From positions 1 through 8,518 of the forward strand of contig JAFACO010000226.1 in NCBI GenBank assembly GCA_023425485.1: a DNA stretch of 8,518 nt, in the 5' to 3' direction. This document shows positions 6,005-8,518 of this stretch, one piece after another. Source of the DNA: Bacillota bacterium (GTDB taxonomy: Bacteria > Bacillota > Clostridia > Lachnospirales > Lachnospiraceae). Position 1 is the first letter of the stretch. The number at the start of each line of letters is the position of its first letter. The notes beneath the pieces were generated by a model, which worked only from the letters and a program-made list of their open reading frames with translations, did no database searches and had not been told where the DNA came from. A program made the translations under genes and the position numbers.

Positions 6005-7459
6005 TTATTTGGTCTTTTCTGCAAGGGTGTCCAGTAGTTCAGACTTCATACGGAACAACTTTACAGAGAGATCAACATAGACCATATGAGGGTTCACGAG
6101 TCTTCTAGCCTCATCCCATAGAGTTTCTTGCTCTTTTAGGCAATAGTCTCTGATTTCCATAACGGGAGGAGTCTTGTACACACATTTACCTTTAAGAAAA
6201 ACTGGAACAAGTAATTCTCTTAAGGTATAGGAATTTGGTTCAAGGTAGGTTTTCTTCCAGGTTGCAATCGGATCGAAGAGCAGCAGAGGATTTTCAGAGC
6301 GATATTCCTCTTCTGCTAAGGTAATAAGGTCGGCCTTTATCTTACCGCTTTCTTTTTCGTAAACTCTATATATTTTTTTATTACCGGGATTGGTAATTTT
6401 CCATTGATTTTCTGACAGCTTGATTTTTGGCTGAAAGCTACCGTTTTTCTGAACTGCTGCTAACTTATAGACGCCACCAAAAGCTGGGCAATCTCTGGAG
6501 GTAATGAGCTTAGTACCAACTCCCCAGGTGTCAATTTTAGCACCTTGTGTTTTTAAAGAGTCAATTAAATACTCGTCCAAGTCACTGGAGGCAGTAATAG
6601 AAGCATCTTTAAAGCCTGCATTATCAAGCATCTTCCTTGCTTTTTTGGAGAGGTAGGCAAGATCGCCGCTATCAAGGCGAATACCATATTTTGCAGGCAT
6701 TCTATCTTGGCTCCTTAACTCTTCAAATATTTTGATGGCATTAACAACACCGGACCTTAGTGTGTCATAGGTATCAACAAGCAGAGTCGTGTTTTGTGGA
6801 TAAAGCTCTGCATATTTACGGAAGGCTGTGAGTTCATCGTCAAAACTCATAATCCAGCTATGAGCGTGTGTACCCAGTACTGGAATATCAAAAAGTTTAC
6901 CAGCTAGTACATTGCTGGTGCCAATACAACCGCCAATGACAGCGGCCCTTGCACCAAGTACACCTGCATCCGGACCTTGAGCACGGCGAAGCCCAAATTC
7001 TAATACAGGCTCGCCTCCTGCGGCGTAAACCACGCGGGAAGCCTTTGTAGCAATCAAGCTTTGATGATTAATTATATTAAGAAGCGCAGTTTCTACAAGT
7101 TGTGCCTCCATAATTGGAGCAATTACTTTTACAAGTGGTTCTGATGGAAATACTACAGTACCTTCCGGTATTGCATAGATATCTCCAGTGAATCGAAAAT
7201 CACTCAAGTAACTTAAGAAATCCTCATTAAAAATAGACAGGGTTCTTAAGTATTCAATGTCATCCGGTCTAAAATGCAAATCGTTAATATATTCAATTAC
7301 CTGCTCCAGGCCTGCACAGATAGCATAGCCATTACCAGAGGGGTTCTCCCGATAGAAAAGATCAAAGATAACTGTCTCATTGTTCTTCGTATTATAATAA
7401 CCCTGCATCATGGTTAATTCATAAAAGTCTGTAAGCAAGGTCAGATTTCTGTCATTCAT
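6005..7459 (-). CDS. pncB: Nicotinate phosphoribosyltransferase
   Basis: This cytoplasmic enzyme joins nicotinate to PRPP (with ATP) to make nicotinate mononucleotide, the entry point of the NAD salvage pathway. The 484-residue length matches the Firmicutes form. Family motifs are TLLTDFYELTMMQGYY (7-22), LEFGLRRAQG (153-162), TSNVLAGK (181-188), GTHAHSW (196-202, containing the His phosphorylated in this family), LLVDTYDT (226-233) and GIRLDSGDL (259-267). The longer frame begins at an ATG at 7489, but TGGAGGT (7464-7470) lies four bases before the ATG at 7459, and that start gives the expected N-terminus (MNDRNLTLLTDFYELT). The gene is flanked by non-coding DNA of 206 and 336 bp, which suggests a single-gene unit. 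NAD salvage genes in Firmicutes are often controlled by NiaR, but I could not recognise its operator here. Confidence 0.96.
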   Translation of the reverse strand: MNDRNLTLLTDFYELTMMQGYYNTKNNETVIFDLFYRENPSGNGYAICAGLEQVIEYINDLHFRPDDIEYLRTLSIFNEDFLSYLSDFRFTGDIYAIPEGTVVFPSEPLVKVIAPIMEAQLVETALLNIINHQSLIATKASRVVYAAGGEPVLEFGLRRAQGPDAGVLGARAAVIGGCIGTSNVLAGKLFDIPVLGTHAHSWIMSFDDELTAFRKYAELYPQNTTLLVDTYDTLRSGVVNAIKIFEELRSQDRMPAKYGIRLDSGDLAYLSKKARKMLDNAGFKDASITASSDLDEYLIDSLKTQGAKIDTWGVGTKLITSRDCPAFGGVYKLAAVQKNGSFQPKIKLSENQWKITNPGNKKIYRVYEKESGKIKADLITLAEEEYRSENPLLLFDPIATWKKTYLEPNSYTLRELLVPVFLKGKCVYKTPPVMEIRDYCLKEQETLWDEARRLVNPHMVYVDLSVKLFRMKSELLDTLAEKTK

Positions 7460-7463
7460 CGCT

Positions 7464-7470
7464 ACCTCCA
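7464..7470 (-). promoter_or_regulatory. Ribosome binding site that fixes the pncB start
   Basis: Minus-strand TGGAGGT with four bases (AGCG) before the ATG at 7459. It lies inside the longer frame starting at 7489, whose own upstream sequence (AGAAAA) is a poor site, so the shorter protein is preferred. Confidence 0.85.
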
Positions 7471-7485
7471 GCACCAAAAGGGTGC
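7471..7485 (-). repeat. Small hairpin abutting the pncB ribosome binding site
   Basis: Minus-strand GCACC, loop CTTTT, GGTGC forms a 5-bp stem with four G-C pairs. Its 3' arm ends directly at the first base of the TGGAGGT site (7464-7470). It could keep the site exposed or affect ribosome loading. It could also be chance. Confidence 0.45.
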
Positions 7486-7517
7486 TCATTTTTCTATAGT
7501 ATCATAAGAGGTTAATA

Positions 7518-7547
7518 ATTTTATCTTTTCTTATGATTAACATACAA
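7518..7547 (-). promoter_or_regulatory. Weak promoter candidate for pncB
   Basis: Minus-strand TTGTAT (7542-7547) and TAAAAT (7518-7523) are separated by 18 bases. The -10 matches 5 of 6 and the -35 only 3 of 6. A start near 7511 would give a leader of about 50 bases containing the 7471-7485 hairpin. An alternative, TGATACTAT around 7496-7504, fits an extended -10 pattern but matches the hexamer at 4 of 6. Confidence 0.3.
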
Positions 7548-7565
7548 CTTTAGTTATAACAAAAC

Positions 7566-7629
7566 ATATACCAGAATGATAAATAAGTCAAGTATCCCTT
7601 GGATAGACTTAGATTTCATTCTGGTATAT
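7566..7629. repeat. Long branched inverted repeat (64 bp) upstream of pncB
   Basis: A perfect 14-bp outer stem (7566-7579 with 7616-7629) is followed by a 4x4 internal loop, a 6-bp stem (TAAGTC 7584-7589 with GACTTA 7606-7611), a 3-base bulge (7590-7592), a 5-bp stem (TATCC 7593-7597 with GGATA 7601-7605) and a 3-base loop. On the minus strand the structure is followed by GTTTTGTTA, so it could terminate transcription coming from the membrane-protein gene. It is more elaborate than an ordinary terminator, and could be a small inverted-repeat element or an RNA leader structure. Confidence 0.75.
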
Positions 7630-7651
7630 AAGTACATTACAACCGAGCCAA

Positions 7652-7693
7652 ATATATGATATGAGTTCAATAAATGTTTCCTATATCATATAT
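7652..7693. repeat. AT-rich inverted repeat with 11-bp arms
   Basis: ATATATGATAT (7652-7662) is the exact reverse complement of ATATCATATAT (7683-7693), with a 20-base interval. The arms are almost pure A/T, so chance is a real possibility in this base composition. It lies inside the possible MITE-like segment 7633-7736. Confidence 0.4.
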
Positions 7694-7795
7694 CAAATCC
7701 ATGTTATTATACTTAGAATTGATGCTAAACTGTAATGGTATATAAGAGTACATAATGCTTGTTGTTTCATCTAATTCGTTTTAAAAACTTATAAA

Positions 7796-8518
7796 TTATC
7801 TTCTTAAAAGAACACGCTTAATTAGGAGCCAATTAAAGAATAGAATTACAGCACTAGCGAATAAGAGAGTTACCAGTCCGTATATTGGCATACCTGAACT
7901 TATTCCGAAGATGGTGTCAAAAAATTTAGAGAGATTTTGTAAGGTACTCTCACCAAAAAGTGTATTTAGTATCTGCTCGTTTAGAATTACAAAAGAGATG
8001 AGAGTAATATTCAAGATTATTTTTGCAACACGATTAATTCGGTAATAAACTAAAGAGATTAGTAAACCAAGCATTGCAAATAAAATAAATAAAAAGGTGT
8101 TAAATAGGAAGTTTTCTAAATAAAAAGCTGGGCTTTTTAGTACATAAGGTTCTGAAAAATAATCAAGAACATTCGTCCTTTCATAGATACCCTCGTATAA
8201 TGTAAACCAGTAGGGAAAGCGAGCAAAGGCGTCGGAAGCTGTTTTTGCAGCGAAGGTAAAGATATTTGATAATATGGCCATAAAAAGTGCTATTGAGGAT
8301 AATGATAAAACTAAACTTAGGTAGCTGTTTTTTCTGGATAAACTAAATTGCTGGAAAAGACCAAAACTACCACGGAAAGCGGAATATCCTAAAAACAATA
8401 GGAAGATTGCAGCCATTGCATCCAATCCGTTAAAAGAGGAAGACTTTGTAGATTGACGTGAAACATATTCATTCAATATATCAGAGGGGGATTTATCAAA
8501 AGAAACATTATCTTCAAC
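7796..8518 (-). CDS. Polytopic membrane protein, C-terminal part; possibly an ABC-2-type permease
   Basis: The frame is open right to the window edge (240 visible residues), so the 5' end is missing. A TTG at 8476 could be read as a start but has no ribosome binding site, and 14 further in-frame codons lie before it. The visible part has about five hydrophobic helices (about 33-56, 66-92, 137-159, 163-183 and 210-233), with a soluble loop between the second and third, and a basic end (KRVLLRR). The short FSLSRKNSYLS block between helices one and two resembles the G-x-SRK-x-x-Y/F pattern seen in small ABC-2 permeases of Firmicutes, and the size and topology would suit one. No ATPase gene is visible, as it would lie to the right. 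I am confident that it is a real membrane protein but not of the transporter assignment. Confidence 0.75.
   Translation of the reverse strand, partial: VEDNVSFDKSPSDILNEYVSRQSTKSSSFNGLDAMAAIFLLFLGYSAFRGSFGLFQQFSLSRKNSYLSLVLSLSSIALFMAILSNIFTFAAKTASDAFARFPYWFTLYEGIYERTNVLDYFSEPYVLKSPAFYLENFLFNTFLFILFAMLGLLISLVYYRINRVAKIILNITLISFVILNEQILNTLFGESTLQNLSKFFDTIFGISSGMPIYGLVTLLFASAVILFFNWLLIKRVLLRR

Larger units (their letters stand above)
7490..7795. other. Non-coding region between the membrane-protein gene and pncB, rich in inverted repeats
   Basis: I see no credible gene in these 306 bases on either strand. The stretch holds a weak pncB promoter candidate (7518-7547), a long branched inverted repeat (7566-7629), a 10-bp direct repeat (7623-7632 and 7737-7746) flanking a possible MITE-like insert, and an AT-only palindromic pair (7652-7662 with 7683-7693). 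No clear terminator follows the stop at 7796; the long inverted repeat may do that job. Confidence 0.7.

Noticed and set aside
5830..6024. Minus-strand 64-codon frame between pncB and the carboxypeptidase gene
   Set aside because: It overlaps the pncB end, the promoter candidate and the leader hairpin; composition reflects AT-rich DNA and no ribosome binding site is seen.
7725..7746. Plus-strand promoter (TTGATG, 16 bases, TATAAG) in the non-coding region
   Set aside because: No plus-strand gene or RNA structure follows; the match is what AT-rich DNA gives by chance.

Overview
The window looks like a piece of chromosome from a low-GC, Gram-positive, spore-forming anaerobe of the Clostridia, most likely near the Lachnospiraceae. 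This rests on a clear spoIIR gene, AT-rich intergenic DNA, strong AGGAGG-type ribosome binding sites, and the family make-up (a DUF1934/YwiB protein, a membrane-anchored CapA-like protein, a VanY-type carboxypeptidase with Pro/Thr-rich spacers). The genus is inference; no rRNA or other marker gene is present.

Layout, left to right. The first 50 bases are the 5' end of ispE (minus strand), with its own promoter in the gap before spoIIR. spoIIR (152-895, minus) is the forespore signal that activates sigma-E. A 262-bp divergent spacer separates it from the only plus-strand gene, a DUF1934/YwiB-like protein (1158-1577). That gene converges on a capA-like gene (1672-2853, minus), and a perfect 13-bp stem terminator lies between them. 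Next come a small single-pass membrane protein of unknown function (3105-3563, minus), an acylglycerol-phosphate acyltransferase of the PlsC family (3675-4403, minus), a D-Ala-D-Ala carboxypeptidase (4488-5798, minus, TTG start), nicotinate phosphoribosyltransferase pncB (6005-7459, minus), a 336-bp non-coding region rich in inverted repeats, and finally the C-terminal part of a polytopic membrane protein that runs off the right edge (7796-8518, minus).

How the genes relate. Several products act at the cell envelope (CapA-like protein, PlsC, carboxypeptidase, the small membrane protein), but most gaps are 80-300 bp and several carry their own promoter-like or terminator-like sequences. I read this as neighbouring housekeeping units rather than one operon or a dedicated pathway. 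ispE, plsC and pncB serve isoprenoid, phospholipid and NAD supply; spoIIR belongs to the sporulation programme.

I found no defence system, prophage, insertion sequence with a transposase, CRISPR array, tRNA or rRNA, and no convincing undescribed multi-gene system. The most unusual DNA is the non-coding stretch 7490-7795, which has a long branched inverted repeat and a possible 104-bp MITE-like insertion, and the structured leaders before the carboxypeptidase and pncB genes. Several gene starts were moved from the longest open frame because the ribosome binding site indicates a different codon.
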